A stretch of DNA of 64,000 bases from Draconibacterium sediminis. GTDB lineage: Bacteria > Bacteroidota > Bacteroidia > Bacteroidales > Prolixibacteraceae. The position numbers and the translations under genes were made by a program. Position 1 is the stretch's first letter. Each line of letters opens with the position of its first letter. The notes under the pieces were generated by a model. It searched no databases. It was given only the letters and a program-made list of their open reading frames with translations, and was not told the DNA's origin. This document shows positions 8,560-19,287 of this stretch, piece after piece. The DNA is taken from NCBI RefSeq assembly GCF_000949475.1, contig NZ_JRHC01000002.1, positions 310,001-374,000 on the forward strand, written 5' to 3'.

Positions 8560-11500
8560 ATAAATTTATTCTCGATGATCAATTTCATATGCTCAGCCAA
8601 TAAAAACAGATCAGCGACTTTTTGCGCGTATTCATCAATAAATTTTTTCATGGTATCGCTGAAAATGATTTGCATTCCCTGTAACTTTTTCAACATCCCC
8701 AGTATTTGGTTGAGAATGTTATCGATAAGATCTCCAAATTTCCTGATCACTTCGTTGTCCTGGCACCCCAGAATGTTGTAGAAGAGTCGTAATTGCAATT
8801 CGAGCAAGGTCAATGCCTGTTTTTGTAATTCCGGATTATTTACCAGCTCCATCACCATTCCTGATGTATCGTTCAACAGTTTCGGGAACATAACCGCCAG
8901 TTCGGCGTTGGCTTCACCATTTAAGAACTCGTCGATTCGGTTGAGAACACCTTTATTGAAATCGCCGGAACCGCCATAAATAATGCGAGTTCGCTTAAGT
9001 ATATCAGCCAAAATTCCGTCTGTATCCGGTTTAATAGTTGATAATATCTTCGCATCGTCCAGTATTGCCGCTTTTGTTTCTTCAACACAGGCATTTACCG
9101 GTGTTTCCTCTATATATTTTGTTGTTATTGATGTGCTCATCCGATCTACCGGGCACACATCTGCACCTCTTGCAATCAGGGTAATTTTCCACTCGGTAGG
9201 ATCATTCGCATTAATATTGATCGTTAATGGATCGAGGTTCGTGGTTGTGCGTAGTGAACCATTTATCGTCCATTCAAAAGTTGAAGCGTTTTTAGATTCG
9301 TTGGTAATAACCAGCAGATTTTGATTTTCGACTTGTTTTGGCGTGCAAGCCGCTACCGGTGCTGCGTGAACAGTTACCGATAGTCCTGAGTCTTCACCAT
9401 TTAACAAGAAGGTAATCGTTCCGGGCTTTGCTGCCGCCGGAATAAAACTAAATCCTCCGGCATTATTCGGAAGTACGCCATCTCCTGAAATCTCAACTTT
9501 GGCGCCTTCGGGTGTCACTTTAAATGGATATTCCGTTTTATCGCTGGCACAGAATACATCGGGATCAAGACTGATCTCCGGCTGTATTTCTTCAAAAACA
9601 ATATCGTGCTCAACTGTTGTTTTGCAAATGCCGTTGGCAGCAGTTGCCGTTAAGCGCACCGTAACTTTGTTCTCATCGTTAACCGGCAATTTATAGGTGT
9701 GTGAAGTATTTTGTTCAGTAGCAGTTACACCATCTCCAAACTCCCAGAAAAAGGCTGTTCCTTCCAAATCGCCGGTAGGAACAAACCGATGGGTAGCCTC
9801 GGTAGTTGGTTCGGCAGGCACGCCAAAATCTACCTGAATTCCCCGGAAAACCGTCAATAACGCATCAGTTACCTGATTATCGACTGTAAATTTAATCGCC
9901 TGACCCAACATTTCTTCAGGGAAATTATTGGCAACGATGGTAATTTTGCCGTTCTCAATGCTCACTCCTGCAACCTGAGGATTCATTCCAATTTCCCCAT
10001 CGCTTGGCGATACTTCGTAAAGAATCGGATCGGTATCCGTTAGCAGGCAATACGTGTTGCGGGAAAGCCGTAAAGTTGCCGGTGGTTTTGAAATGATGAA
10101 ATTGACCGGTGCACAATCAGAACAACACATGTAGGGCAATGCAAAATCGGCCACCACTGTGTTATCAGCAATTTGAGTAGTTGGAATCAGCCGGTCGAGA
10201 ATATTAATTTCCTTTAATCGCGAAGTATAATCTTCGTATTTTATCAGTTCCGTGGCACTTTTTAACACGGTTGACCGCTCCGATAATGAGAGATTCTCCA
10301 GGTTCATGATCTTATCTGAGATCATCGCCTTTGAAATATTAAAATTATCAGCAGAAACCTTTGGTCCGGAAAGCACGGCATCGGAAAGCACATTTGTTAC
10401 ATCGCGCTTACTTTTGCTGTTTTTATATACCAGCACCAGCGTTCCGCCCGGCTCAACACCAGCTTTATGTTCCAGCCCTGGATGTTGCTCAATAAATTTC
10501 GAAAGCTGCAAACGTAAAAGGATCTGTTCCTTTCGAGCATTTACTTCATCCAGCAAAACCTCCAGTTTTTTGCCCGAACAACAAACTGTCGACAACTGGT
10601 TAATCAGCAAACCTGTAAACGACTGCAACCCAATCGAAAGTTTCGTTGACTGATATTTCGCTTTAAGTTTTTTTACCAAGCTGCACAATTGCGATAACGA
10701 CAATTTATAATCATTCACCCGGCTTACATCAACCAGGTTAACAGCTAACGGCATTCGCTGCGTTAAGACGTAAGTGTGTGCCATCAGTTCAACCGATTTA
10801 TTCACCACAAATTCTTTTAACTCGGGCTCGGCATTCCACTCTTCGGTATTTACCTTCGCCTCCAGTTTTTTGCTGGCGTTGGCAATAATATCGTTTACCG
10901 ATCCTCCTTTGGTCTCTTCTATCGCCTTAATCATTTCTACACCAATGGTATCTGCAACGGTCGTGATATTATCTTCCACTGCCTTACCTTTTACCACTTC
11001 CTCGTACAATGCTTTTGTTGCAGTTCCAACCGTCGATTTATAATAAACGGGTTGATAGGCCATTCCACCAGTGTAATTAACATCTAAATTGGTATTGACA
11101 GCAGTCGCCTTTTTCAGATCGAGTTCGGATTCGCGAATATTGGCACCTGGTATCTTGGTACTAAAAGCTGAAAAGAAACTGGCTACTTCGGCAAGAATAC
11201 AATCCTGCTCTTTGGTCCAGGCTTTCAGCATGACTTTTAAATCCTCAAATTCGCACTCGTAATCGTCGATGTCGAGATTATCCGTTCTGAGATTAACTGA
11301 CAATGCTTTTACATCGAACGAAAGGCCATACTTTTTTTTCTGATCGTCCAGCTCCTCCAATACATCGCGGTAATCTTTCCCCTGGTGACCTTCAATACGG
11401 TAAAAATTGGAGGAATCCATATTGTAGTTCAGCGGCTCCTGAACCTGTGGTACCGATGCCAGATTTTCAATGCGGTACCCAAGGTTGTAATTGTGTTTAA

Positions 11501-12821
11501 ATAATTTTGTTTTCGAATAATCCCAGGCCTTTAAAAAGTTGGTATCAAGCTTATAATAAAATGGAATGCTTCTCTGACTCAATTCAGGCAATTTATTCGA
11601 AGGTGTAATCCTGATCTCACCCGAATTGATGTTATAATTATTAATCAACTCAAATAATTTCAGCAAAAGGTTTTTGGCTTTTTCAATCTCTTTGCAATCG
11701 CAACCGGAGGCAGGCGAAGGGTAAAAATCGTGACGAAGATCTTTGGGTTCGCTGTTAATTTCCGACAACAAACCCAGCATCAGGTGTTTTGGAAAAGCAG
11801 TAATATTGGGCAAACAAAGTTGTTTGAGCTGAATCAGCAAATCTTTCAATTCGTTGTAGGTGTCCACCAGGTCTTTCAGCAGGTCGTAACGGTACTGAAT
11901 ATCGAAAGGAACGCCATACGCACTAAAGGCATAATAACTATTCAGTTTTGATAGTGCGGAATTCAACGCAGTTTGGGAAATACTGACCTGTAACAATTTG
12001 CCAAAGTTTTTTACGATCAGACTGATGCCTTGTCCGAGCTGTGTAACCGTACTGTTATTATTCAGCGTGCTGCCCTTAATTGCGTCATAATAAGCCCGTT
12101 TCAGCTCTTCGTATTTCGAGGTATTGATTGGATTAAGTACCACACGTTTTACCGCCGGTTCAGGCAGATTAAAATACTGTTCGAAGCGGTCGTGGTTGGT
12201 ATAAATTACATCGTTGGAAGCTATAAATTCGGCATCGGACTTCGAAACCAGCAACACCCGAAGGCGATTGATCTGGGCAACTCCCTGGTTATCGCAATCA
12301 ATGGCGGTACACAGGTCGCCATCATCGGCAAACGATTCCAGGTAAAGTAAAACCACCATATTATTCAAATCAGGCAATTCACTCAATGGTGTTACATCTT
12401 CAACTTCGGTGTCTTCAGGATGAAGTTCATACAGATCAAGCACTTCGAAAGCCATTTCTTCACCACCCGTGAGTTTTCGGAAACGTGGATAGGAAGCGGC
12501 ATCATCCTTAAATTTTTTGTACATGGAATACATCAACGAACCGGTCGCTAATTTCTTTAAAGGCGACTTTTTAACGGCCTTCTGCAATTGAATCAGATCG
12601 CCGTCGGTGGTAACACCAACACCTTGCGAAATAGTAATTTTCGTTCCGCTTCTGCTGACCTTGAATCCGCAAACAAGTCCAACTCCGTTCAGGAAAACAC
12701 GCGTCAAACGGTCCTGATCGTCGAAGTAAGTAATAAACTCATTCAACTGTTTTTCAGTCAATACCTGGTTTTCGACAAAAGTATGATACTTGGTTGTGAT
12801 TTCTGTTAATTTCGATGCCAT
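8556..12821 (-). CDS. Very large eCIS structural protein with PKD/Ig-like modules, in the fibre position
   Basis: A 1421-aa protein, start taken as the ATG at 12821 (a GTG just before it is less likely). Residues 1 to about 930 are long, largely helical and unlike anything I recognise. Around 930-1260 come beta-sandwich modules, including a PKD domain with the diagnostic FWEFGDGV near residue 1026 followed by SHTYKLPV, and further Ig-like stretches. The last 160 residues are helical. A CC-x2-C cluster (CCSDC) sits near residue 895. It lies between the second baseplate gene and the tape measure, where Afp13-type fibres are encoded in other eCIS loci. PKD modules often mediate adhesion, so a receptor-binding or baseplate-skirt role is a reasonable inference, not proven. 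Confidence 0.7.
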   Translation of the reverse strand: MASKLTEITTKYHTFVENQVLTEKQLNEFITYFDDQDRLTRVFLNGVGLVCGFKVSRSGTKITISQGVGVTTDGDLIQLQKAVKKSPLKKLATGSLMYSMYKKFKDDAASYPRFRKLTGGEEMAFEVLDLYELHPEDTEVEDVTPLSELPDLNNMVVLLYLESFADDGDLCTAIDCDNQGVAQINRLRVLLVSKSDAEFIASNDVIYTNHDRFEQYFNLPEPAVKRVVLNPINTSKYEELKRAYYDAIKGSTLNNNSTVTQLGQGISLIVKNFGKLLQVSISQTALNSALSKLNSYYAFSAYGVPFDIQYRYDLLKDLVDTYNELKDLLIQLKQLCLPNITAFPKHLMLGLLSEINSEPKDLRHDFYPSPASGCDCKEIEKAKNLLLKLFELINNYNINSGEIRITPSNKLPELSQRSIPFYYKLDTNFLKAWDYSKTKLFKHNYNLGYRIENLASVPQVQEPLNYNMDSSNFYRIEGHQGKDYRDVLEELDDQKKKYGLSFDVKALSVNLRTDNLDIDDYECEFEDLKVMLKAWTKEQDCILAEVASFFSAFSTKIPGANIRESELDLKKATAVNTNLDVNYTGGMAYQPVYYKSTVGTATKALYEEVVKGKAVEDNITTVADTIGVEMIKAIEETKGGSVNDIIANASKKLEAKVNTEEWNAEPELKEFVVNKSVELMAHTYVLTQRMPLAVNLVDVSRVNDYKLSLSQLCSLVKKLKAKYQSTKLSIGLQSFTGLLINQLSTVCCSGKKLEVLLDEVNARKEQILLRLQLSKFIEQHPGLEHKAGVEPGGTLVLVYKNSKSKRDVTNVLSDAVLSGPKVSADNFNISKAMISDKIMNLENLSLSERSTVLKSATELIKYEDYTSRLKEINILDRLIPTTQIADNTVVADFALPYMCCSDCAPVNFIISKPPATLRLSRNTYCLLTDTDPILYEVSPSDGEIGMNPQVAGVSIENGKITIVANNFPEEMLGQAIKFTVDNQVTDALLTVFRGIQVDFGVPAEPTTEATHRFVPTGDLEGTAFFWEFGDGVTATEQNTSHTYKLPVNDENKVTVRLTATAANGICKTTVEHDIVFEEIQPEISLDPDVFCASDKTEYPFKVTPEGAKVEISGDGVLPNNAGGFSFIPAAAKPGTITFLLNGEDSGLSVTVHAAPVAACTPKQVENQNLLVITNESKNASTFEWTINGSLRTTTNLDPLTININANDPTEWKITLIARGADVCPVDRMSTSITTKYIEETPVNACVEETKAAILDDAKILSTIKPDTDGILADILKRTRIIYGGSGDFNKGVLNRIDEFLNGEANAELAVMFPKLLNDTSGMVMELVNNPELQKQALTLLELQLRLFYNILGCQDNEVIRKFGDLIDNILNQILGMLKKLQGMQIIFSDTMKKFIDEYAQKVADLFLLAEHMKLIIENKFI

Positions 12822-12832
12822 CACTTCTGTAA

Positions 12833-15592
12833 TTAAAGGTTTCCAATATTTGTTCGGCCCAGAATAATCCGGCCTTTCAACGAATCTTCTTCATCATCGC
12901 AATCGATCAACCGGCCTTCGGGGTAAATCGAATTCAGTTGTTCGAGTGCATCTATCAGCTTTTTCAGTTTTGGTTCCACTTGTTTCTGCCCTGATTTTGT
13001 TTTCGAGAGCAGAAAATCTTTGTATGCTTTTTCAAACTGAACCATGTCGTTTTTGTCGTCATCAACCCAGCCTTTGGGTTCACCAATCCAGCAAACGCGT
13101 GCCAGAACATGAGCAGGCAATTCCCGGCGTATCAGGTCTTCCATAAAGTTCCTGAAATCCATGTTTCCAAAGCGGTACGTCCAGCCGGGTAGTATCACTG
13201 TTACGCGATATGAATACGGATCGATAGGTTCGCAGCTTTCGCAATTATCGGTACATACCGACATAAACTGCTCTTTTAATCCCTCTTCGGAGGTTACATC
13301 GGGGCGCAGCAGAATGTGCTCAACAATGTACATTCCCTCTTCTTTAAAATCGTTACGCAGGAAAAGTATCAAATCCAGGATCGCCTGTTTCAGTTCTTCC
13401 TGTGTATCGTAATAAAGAAATTGCCGGGCAATAATCCGGTCGGTGCTCCCGGGGTCGGCATTCAGATTGATCACATCAAAAGAATATTTGCCACTATCCG
13501 CTTTTTGAATTTCGAAATTTCCAACCTCGGCCTCATCGTTAATGGTTATGGTAAAACCTTCTTTGATGACTTCAGGATCGGTTTCCACCACTTTTACGAT
13601 CGACTGGTACATTTCTTCGCGGGCGGCCCCCGGCGTTTTGTAGTTTACGGTTGCTGAAAGTACTGCTTCGTTTTCATCGTTTCTTATTCGCCAGCGGTAA
13701 ACTGTTTTTTCGTCGGCATCCTGCAGTTCATAAATCTCGGCAAACGAAGCCGACAGATCCCGCCGCCTAAAATCCTGAACGCCGCACAAACGCGCTATTC
13801 GTTTTTGAGCACCGGCCACATTTTTTGTATCCCAAAGTTGAGTAGGTTTCTGGTCGAAATAATTAAACGCACTACCCCGCCAGTTACTGATGCCTTTGTT
13901 TTTAACTTCTATTCCACCATCTGTCACCTTGACGATCTCGCCGTATTCCGAAAGAAAAGTTTGCTTGGCATTTACCACCGCTTGTCCGGCATAATTTCCG
14001 TAAAGTTGTTTCATTAAAAATGAATACTGACTGAAGTTTTCGGCAAAGCGTGCCAGTAAATGATCGAGCAACTGATTTTTGCGGGTAATATTATCATCGA
14101 GATCTGCCAACAATTTTTTGGTCAGTTGTTCGTCATTTGATTTTGGGTAGTCTTCTATCAAATCGGAAAAACCTTTTATGTCTTTCACTGCCTGCGTAAA
14201 ATAGGTACTGCTCAAACTGTTGTCCACCGATAGCACTTCTTTCACCTTATCCAAATGTGCAAAGTAGGTGGCAAATATCTGATCGAAAAACAAAAGGTAA
14301 GCTTTTAACTGTTTCGCCTGTGCTTTGCGTGTTACCGATGCTCTTGAATTCAATCCCACTTGCCCGATTCCATAAGTCTCCGGAAAATCGTTCTGAATGG
14401 TAGTGGTTTCACCAGTTCCCAAATACTCGCCTTCAGGCACGGGAATGGCTTTATCCAACGCTGAAAGTTCCTGCCGGTCGGCTTCTTCGGCTTCCAGTTC
14501 TGCAATGTATTCTTTTACTTTTTTGCTGTTTACATTTACCGGAAGAACGCCTTTATAATAGCTGAATGCACTAAGATGACAGCGAACGGGTTTCTTTCCT
14601 TCATCTACACAAACCAGCCAAACATCCTTTTCTTCCTCCGGGTTATTGCAATCGTTAATCGAGATATCCTTTATAAGTTTCACCCCATCAATTTTCATAA
14701 TCAGCTGCACGATGTCAGATAAGCGAATTTCTTTTCGCAATCGGGCGTTTTCCAATTCTTCAGGATCGATAAAACCATGACTCAGTACCGGTCCTTCAAA
14801 AATATGGTCGCTCGAATACCCTTTGTCGAATAGTTGTTGTAAGGAATAAAACCAGAGCTTTGGTGAAAAATACGTATCAATGGCGCGCAAAACCTGCGCA
14901 TGAACTTTTTCTTCGTCCACCTCGGGATCGAGTTCAATGCTGGCGCACACCTGAATTGGGTGCATTTCCACCTTTTCTACTTTTACCAGATCTTCGCAAA
15001 GATTACGATTGGCATGATAAGTTTTTATAATACACTGATTTATATCGTCAATTTTGGCTTCCTCATCATCCGCTTTTTTAAGAACGCGTTCGTCATAATC
15101 CACAATAATTTTATACAATCCGTTTATAATAAACTGCTTTTGTTCCTGTTTATCAAGGGCCTCAAAATCCTTTGGATCGTAGCTCAGTAAATCGTTCTTA
15201 CAATCCACATGAACTGTTTTCTCATATTTTTTTAGCCAGCAGTTTTTTACTCCGTCAATATCAATAAATAACTTCCGATAGTCGGCTTCAGTAACCGGTT
15301 TTGAAGGTAGGATCTGTTGGGCATCAAAAAACTGATCGTTAAGCGAGCCTGAGCGTGATGGTGTTAAAATATTTTCGAGCGGCATTGAAATGCGTGCCCC
15401 CAAATCCGTAATGGCATAACTCAGCATTTCGAGGATAGTGATACCCGGATCGTGTTCGTTGTAGTCTGTCCAGATATTTCCGGCGAGTTTTTCGATGTAC
15501 TCCTGTCCTTTTTGGCGCAGGAATGTATAATCCAGGTCGTCGCCTGTGGATACATTTTTCGGAATGCTAATATGTTCGTTTAACTCTGACAT
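12833..15592 (-). CDS. eCIS baseplate protein, Afp12-like
   Basis: A 919-aa baseplate component. The N-terminal block NIWTDYNEHDPGITILEMLS at about 39-58 is the usual signature of the gp6/baseplate-J type wedge proteins in eCIS of Bacteroidota. It is much longer than phage equivalents, with the extra mass in the middle and C-terminal half (IVEHILLRPD near residue 760). Its start codon overlaps the end of the preceding 1094-aa baseplate gene by 13 nt, so the pair is likely produced together. The role would be linking spike, tube and sheath at the tail base. Confidence 0.8.
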   Translation of the reverse strand: MSELNEHISIPKNVSTGDDLDYTFLRQKGQEYIEKLAGNIWTDYNEHDPGITILEMLSYAITDLGARISMPLENILTPSRSGSLNDQFFDAQQILPSKPVTEADYRKLFIDIDGVKNCWLKKYEKTVHVDCKNDLLSYDPKDFEALDKQEQKQFIINGLYKIIVDYDERVLKKADDEEAKIDDINQCIIKTYHANRNLCEDLVKVEKVEMHPIQVCASIELDPEVDEEKVHAQVLRAIDTYFSPKLWFYSLQQLFDKGYSSDHIFEGPVLSHGFIDPEELENARLRKEIRLSDIVQLIMKIDGVKLIKDISINDCNNPEEEKDVWLVCVDEGKKPVRCHLSAFSYYKGVLPVNVNSKKVKEYIAELEAEEADRQELSALDKAIPVPEGEYLGTGETTTIQNDFPETYGIGQVGLNSRASVTRKAQAKQLKAYLLFFDQIFATYFAHLDKVKEVLSVDNSLSSTYFTQAVKDIKGFSDLIEDYPKSNDEQLTKKLLADLDDNITRKNQLLDHLLARFAENFSQYSFLMKQLYGNYAGQAVVNAKQTFLSEYGEIVKVTDGGIEVKNKGISNWRGSAFNYFDQKPTQLWDTKNVAGAQKRIARLCGVQDFRRRDLSASFAEIYELQDADEKTVYRWRIRNDENEAVLSATVNYKTPGAAREEMYQSIVKVVETDPEVIKEGFTITINDEAEVGNFEIQKADSGKYSFDVINLNADPGSTDRIIARQFLYYDTQEELKQAILDLILFLRNDFKEEGMYIVEHILLRPDVTSEEGLKEQFMSVCTDNCESCEPIDPYSYRVTVILPGWTYRFGNMDFRNFMEDLIRRELPAHVLARVCWIGEPKGWVDDDKNDMVQFEKAYKDFLLSKTKSGQKQVEPKLKKLIDALEQLNSIYPEGRLIDCDDEEDSLKGRIILGRTNIGNL

Positions 15593-18500
15593 GGTTCTGC
15601 AGGTACGATTTTAATGTTTGAACAATAGTTTTCTGTGTCGCCAATATTATGTCGTTTTGACGACACCAAAATGGCTTCCGGACTGTTTGGACTGGCGATT
15701 TTCACTTCTGTTTCGCTGCCTGTTGCGGCATTGGTTTGAAACAGTTTTAGATCACTGACAAAGTCCACATATTTTAGTTTTTCGACGTAATCGATAACAA
15801 TGCTTTTGTGCAACGAAATACCAAACTGAATGAGTGCTTTGCTATCGAAAGCCCAGGGTGAAAGCAGTCGCGTCAAGTCTTCTTTTAGTACTGATTTGTA
15901 ATAAACCTCGTCGTATCCCTCATGAAATTGTACCTTCAGATCGACACGTACTTCCTCGTATTCCGGATTGATCACTTTCGTGCTGATCAATGGAGAATTC
16001 AACTTCCGGATAAAATTCTCAATACGATTTAGTGTTGCCTTGCTAACCCGGGGCTTGTATATATCAAAAACATTTCTGTTTACAATATCGGGAATGACCA
16101 CCAGCACCACATTCCCGGGTGCCAGATAGCTTGTTTTTCTTTTACCTTTCTCTACTTTCGTTGAGGTATGATTCAGGCACTTCACTTTATGTATTTCAGG
16201 AAATTCCTGAAGCACCAAATGCTCGTAATCCCACAAGGTAATGGCCCGATATTTATGCCGTAAGCGTTCACTAACACGGTGATAAAAAGCTGAATCACTT
16301 TCCGTTGGCTGGCCTCCAAATGAATTGTAAGGTTGCGAAAGCGACTTAATTTTTGGCGGCCTCACTACCATTTTTGAAATGGTATTGGAAGTCAAACCAT
16401 CAGACAAATGATCCAGCTTGTTATCGTTGTTTTCAAATTTGGCTTCAACTGCCTGAGCATGAATACCTATAACTTTTGATACAGCATTGTATTTTTTGTG
16501 TATCCGTGCTTTTAACCACATTAGTCCGCCAGGAAGCAAAGTATTGTTGGCTGTGGCTTCTTTTGGAATTTTGAACTTAAAAATACCCGATTTTAACAGG
16601 TTATCGGTTTGGTTGGTAATTATGGAAGAACGCTCCAGCCGTTTCCATTCGTTGCGACACAACATCCACCACTCCACTTTTTGTTTGCCTACAAACGATT
16701 CCGCTTCCGGGTTTTCGCTGCCTTCAAGCACCTGTATCAGTAGCGACACATTTTGCTGAGGCCGCGCGTTTTCAAGCCCGACATAGAGTTCACCGCCATT
16801 ACAATAGGTGGGTACAGCATGCTGTGTTTTTGCTTCGTCTGCAGGTAAAATCTTATTGGCAATTTTTTGCTCAATATCTTCTACAGCCTGACCAAAAGGA
16901 TGCTCATGGTACAACTCAAAATCTTTAAACTCGTAAGTGCTCTTTTCCGGTTTAAGTTGCGCTGAAGCAAAGTAATCCAGTGTTAGTTTTTCAATAAACG
17001 GCGTGTAGGGTTCGTTCGGAATCAGTACATTTTTGTCCTCGTTGCTCATCGCAGCAGCGTACAAGCGCGGGTACATCTCGTGCAGAAATGTACGGTTTAG
17101 CGACAAACGCACCGGACCCGATTTTTCGGAAGACGAAACAGGATTTGAGACACTAAAATCCAGGGTGTAGAAAATTTCATCATCACGCGTTTGTTTGTCA
17201 AACAGTGCCAGATTTTTCAAACCTCCAACCGTTTCCCAATCCTCTTGATTACTGATTTCTACTTTTGCATTAAAATCACTCAAATCATCAATAATACGAT
17301 CGTTAAATTTATATTTCTCAATTTTCGTATCAGTATTGGTTCTGCCCGGCAATTCAATCTTCCTCGCTTTTACCGTTGGCAAATTTTCCAAACTTAATTT
17401 GTATTCTTTGCTAAATATCAAATCCGAATAATCCAATACACTTAACTGTGTAAGAAATGGCTTTCGATATGCGGCGTACCAACTTAAAAAGTCGGCCGGC
17501 GTATTTTTCCATTCAACATTAATATTGAGTTTATTCCATTTCTTTTTGTATAACTCGGCGTAATCCACATAAAACTTCGATTTTTTTACCGGCTGTGTAC
17601 CAAACGGATAAAAAGGTTTTGCGTTATTTATTGCACCAATATCGTTGTAAAGATTGAGGTTTTCAACGCCAACCGCCGCCACATCGATTGAGAGCTCGTT
17701 CAATTTTTTATTCACGAAATCGCGGTAGAGTTCGTGTCCTGTTTCATTGCCCGTGTTTATAAGCACACGGCAAACCGGGAATTCAGTTTTGAAATTTTCG
17801 GCATGTATTTTTTTATCATAAGCCACAACGGCTTTTTCGTCTTTTGGAATCTGGAAAAGAATATGAAGCAAACTCAAGTCAGTGGCATCGGAGCCCGAAG
17901 AAAAATTAGAGCCGATTGCGTCGTTCTCAAATGTTCCGATGATTTCGGCGGATTTTAGCCAGCCTTTTTCACCTGTACACAGAATTTCAAGGTTGGCTTT
18001 TAAATCATCAGGCGAATAGGATTTTGAAAGTGCTGTTTCGAAATCGAGTGTCAATTGCACATAGCGCTCACCTTCCTGCAACTCCAGAATTTCGCCCGAA
18101 ACGGCAAAACCAATTTTGGCATCCGGCAATTCAGGATACTCGCGTAGATCAGGTTCATCGCCTTCGGGGGGCAATTCGTAGTAGGCAAAAGGCCACCATT
18201 TTACATTTTTATCCGGGAAATCGGCGCCTGTACCATCGTAGGAATTGGCAACACCGGCAGCTTTTATTTTTTGGTATTCGTGATCATTATAAACACTTTT
18301 TAGCGCCGTCACTTTTGCCCGGTTGGCTACCAATTCTTCCTCTGTTTTGTATATGAGTTTTTTGCCTCCCGAGTCTTTCCCTGCATCCAACGCTGTTGAT
18401 TCAGTTATTATTTCCGATTCGGCGTTTTTGGCCAGTTCAAACAATACATGAACGGTATCGGGTGTTGCCACTTGTTTTTCAAGTTTTAATACCCTTTGGT

Positions 18501-18864
18501 AATAGAAATCGAGATGCCGTTGTGTTAAACGGTTAAAATGATTTTTAGTAGTATCGAGCAGTTTTATAAAAGTGACAAACAAAGCCAGGTGCGGTGTAAT
18601 TTCGGAACCTGTTTCGAGCTTTTTCAGAAAATCGGACAGTTCATCTTTTGCGACAAAAAAGTCCTGCCAGTTATCGGCCGGAACCTGATCGTTTTTTGTA
18701 TCGAAATACTTAACATGAAGCGCAAAATCCCAGGCAAACTTCATCCACTCTTCCAGGCCAAAATCGTTCAGTTTTACCCATGCGGGATTGAGCGCTTCAA
18801 TAAACCTAGATTGTTGTTCGGTTCCCTCACGGGGTAGTAATATGTCTTTTCCGCAATTTGCCAT
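15580..18864 (-). CDS. eCIS baseplate J-like protein, Afp11-like
   Basis: A 1094-aa baseplate wedge protein. The N-terminus (HLALFVTFIKLLDTTKNHFN and RHLDFYYQRVLKL around 92-130) resembles the opening region of long eCIS baseplate proteins; the C-terminal third carries the baseplate-J hallmark (SERLRHKYRAITLWDYEHLV followed by FPEIHKVKCLNH near 870-900). Phage homologues are about 300-500 aa; the extra 600 residues could form the cage-like baseplate extension described for the Algoriphagus eCIS (inference). It follows the gp25 gene by 11 bp. Confidence 0.8.
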   Translation of the reverse strand: MANCGKDILLPREGTEQQSRFIEALNPAWVKLNDFGLEEWMKFAWDFALHVKYFDTKNDQVPADNWQDFFVAKDELSDFLKKLETGSEITPHLALFVTFIKLLDTTKNHFNRLTQRHLDFYYQRVLKLEKQVATPDTVHVLFELAKNAESEIITESTALDAGKDSGGKKLIYKTEEELVANRAKVTALKSVYNDHEYQKIKAAGVANSYDGTGADFPDKNVKWWPFAYYELPPEGDEPDLREYPELPDAKIGFAVSGEILELQEGERYVQLTLDFETALSKSYSPDDLKANLEILCTGEKGWLKSAEIIGTFENDAIGSNFSSGSDATDLSLLHILFQIPKDEKAVVAYDKKIHAENFKTEFPVCRVLINTGNETGHELYRDFVNKKLNELSIDVAAVGVENLNLYNDIGAINNAKPFYPFGTQPVKKSKFYVDYAELYKKKWNKLNINVEWKNTPADFLSWYAAYRKPFLTQLSVLDYSDLIFSKEYKLSLENLPTVKARKIELPGRTNTDTKIEKYKFNDRIIDDLSDFNAKVEISNQEDWETVGGLKNLALFDKQTRDDEIFYTLDFSVSNPVSSSEKSGPVRLSLNRTFLHEMYPRLYAAAMSNEDKNVLIPNEPYTPFIEKLTLDYFASAQLKPEKSTYEFKDFELYHEHPFGQAVEDIEQKIANKILPADEAKTQHAVPTYCNGGELYVGLENARPQQNVSLLIQVLEGSENPEAESFVGKQKVEWWMLCRNEWKRLERSSIITNQTDNLLKSGIFKFKIPKEATANNTLLPGGLMWLKARIHKKYNAVSKVIGIHAQAVEAKFENNDNKLDHLSDGLTSNTISKMVVRPPKIKSLSQPYNSFGGQPTESDSAFYHRVSERLRHKYRAITLWDYEHLVLQEFPEIHKVKCLNHTSTKVEKGKRKTSYLAPGNVVLVVIPDIVNRNVFDIYKPRVSKATLNRIENFIRKLNSPLISTKVINPEYEEVRVDLKVQFHEGYDEVYYKSVLKEDLTRLLSPWAFDSKALIQFGISLHKSIVIDYVEKLKYVDFVSDLKLFQTNAATGSETEVKIASPNSPEAILVSSKRHNIGDTENYCSNIKIVPAEPCQS

Positions 18865-18875
18865 TTAAGTTTCGT

Positions 18876-19286
18876 TTATGTTTCGCTGCCTTCGGTTTTA
18901 TAGAATGGGAATACCATATTTTTTCGCGAGTTGGTCGACCGGATGGTATAATCGATGTTTATCAGCAGTTCGCCTTCCGGTTCATTGATTGGATCGATGG
19001 CGATTTTATTCACATCAATCCGCGGTTCATGATACAGAATGGCCCTTTTTATCAGGTCGATCACATAGGTTTTCAGCGTAAGATTTAAGGGTTTAAAAAG
19101 CAGTTCATCAAGGTTACATCCGTAATCGGGAACCATTATGCGTTCTCCCAAACGGGTTGACAATAATATCTCCAGACTGCTTTTAATGTCCTCCTCGTTT
19201 TCCAGAAGTTTCACACTTTTTGTCCCCTTTTTGAATTCCGGGGGAAAACTCCATCCGCGTCCTAAAAATGAGTTGTATTTCTGCAT
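18876..19286 (-). CDS. GPW/gp25 family baseplate wedge protein (Afp9-like)
   Basis: A small baseplate wedge protein of 136 aa with the family opening FLGRGWSFPPEF near residues 7-18, then VPDYGCNLDELLF and an E/D-rich C-terminus. In contractile tails gp25 starts sheath assembly at the baseplate. The chosen start is ATG at 19286: a perfect GGAGG lies 5 nt upstream (19292-19296), whereas the longer frame would need TTG at 19298 and overlap the PAAR gene. With this start the two genes are 1 bp apart. Confidence 0.88.
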   Translation of the reverse strand: MQKYNSFLGRGWSFPPEFKKGTKSVKLLENEEDIKSSLEILLSTRLGERIMVPDYGCNLDELLFKPLNLTLKTYVIDLIKRAILYHEPRIDVNKIAIDPINEPEGELLINIDYTIRSTNSRKNMVFPFYKTEGSET

Positions 19287-19287
19287 G

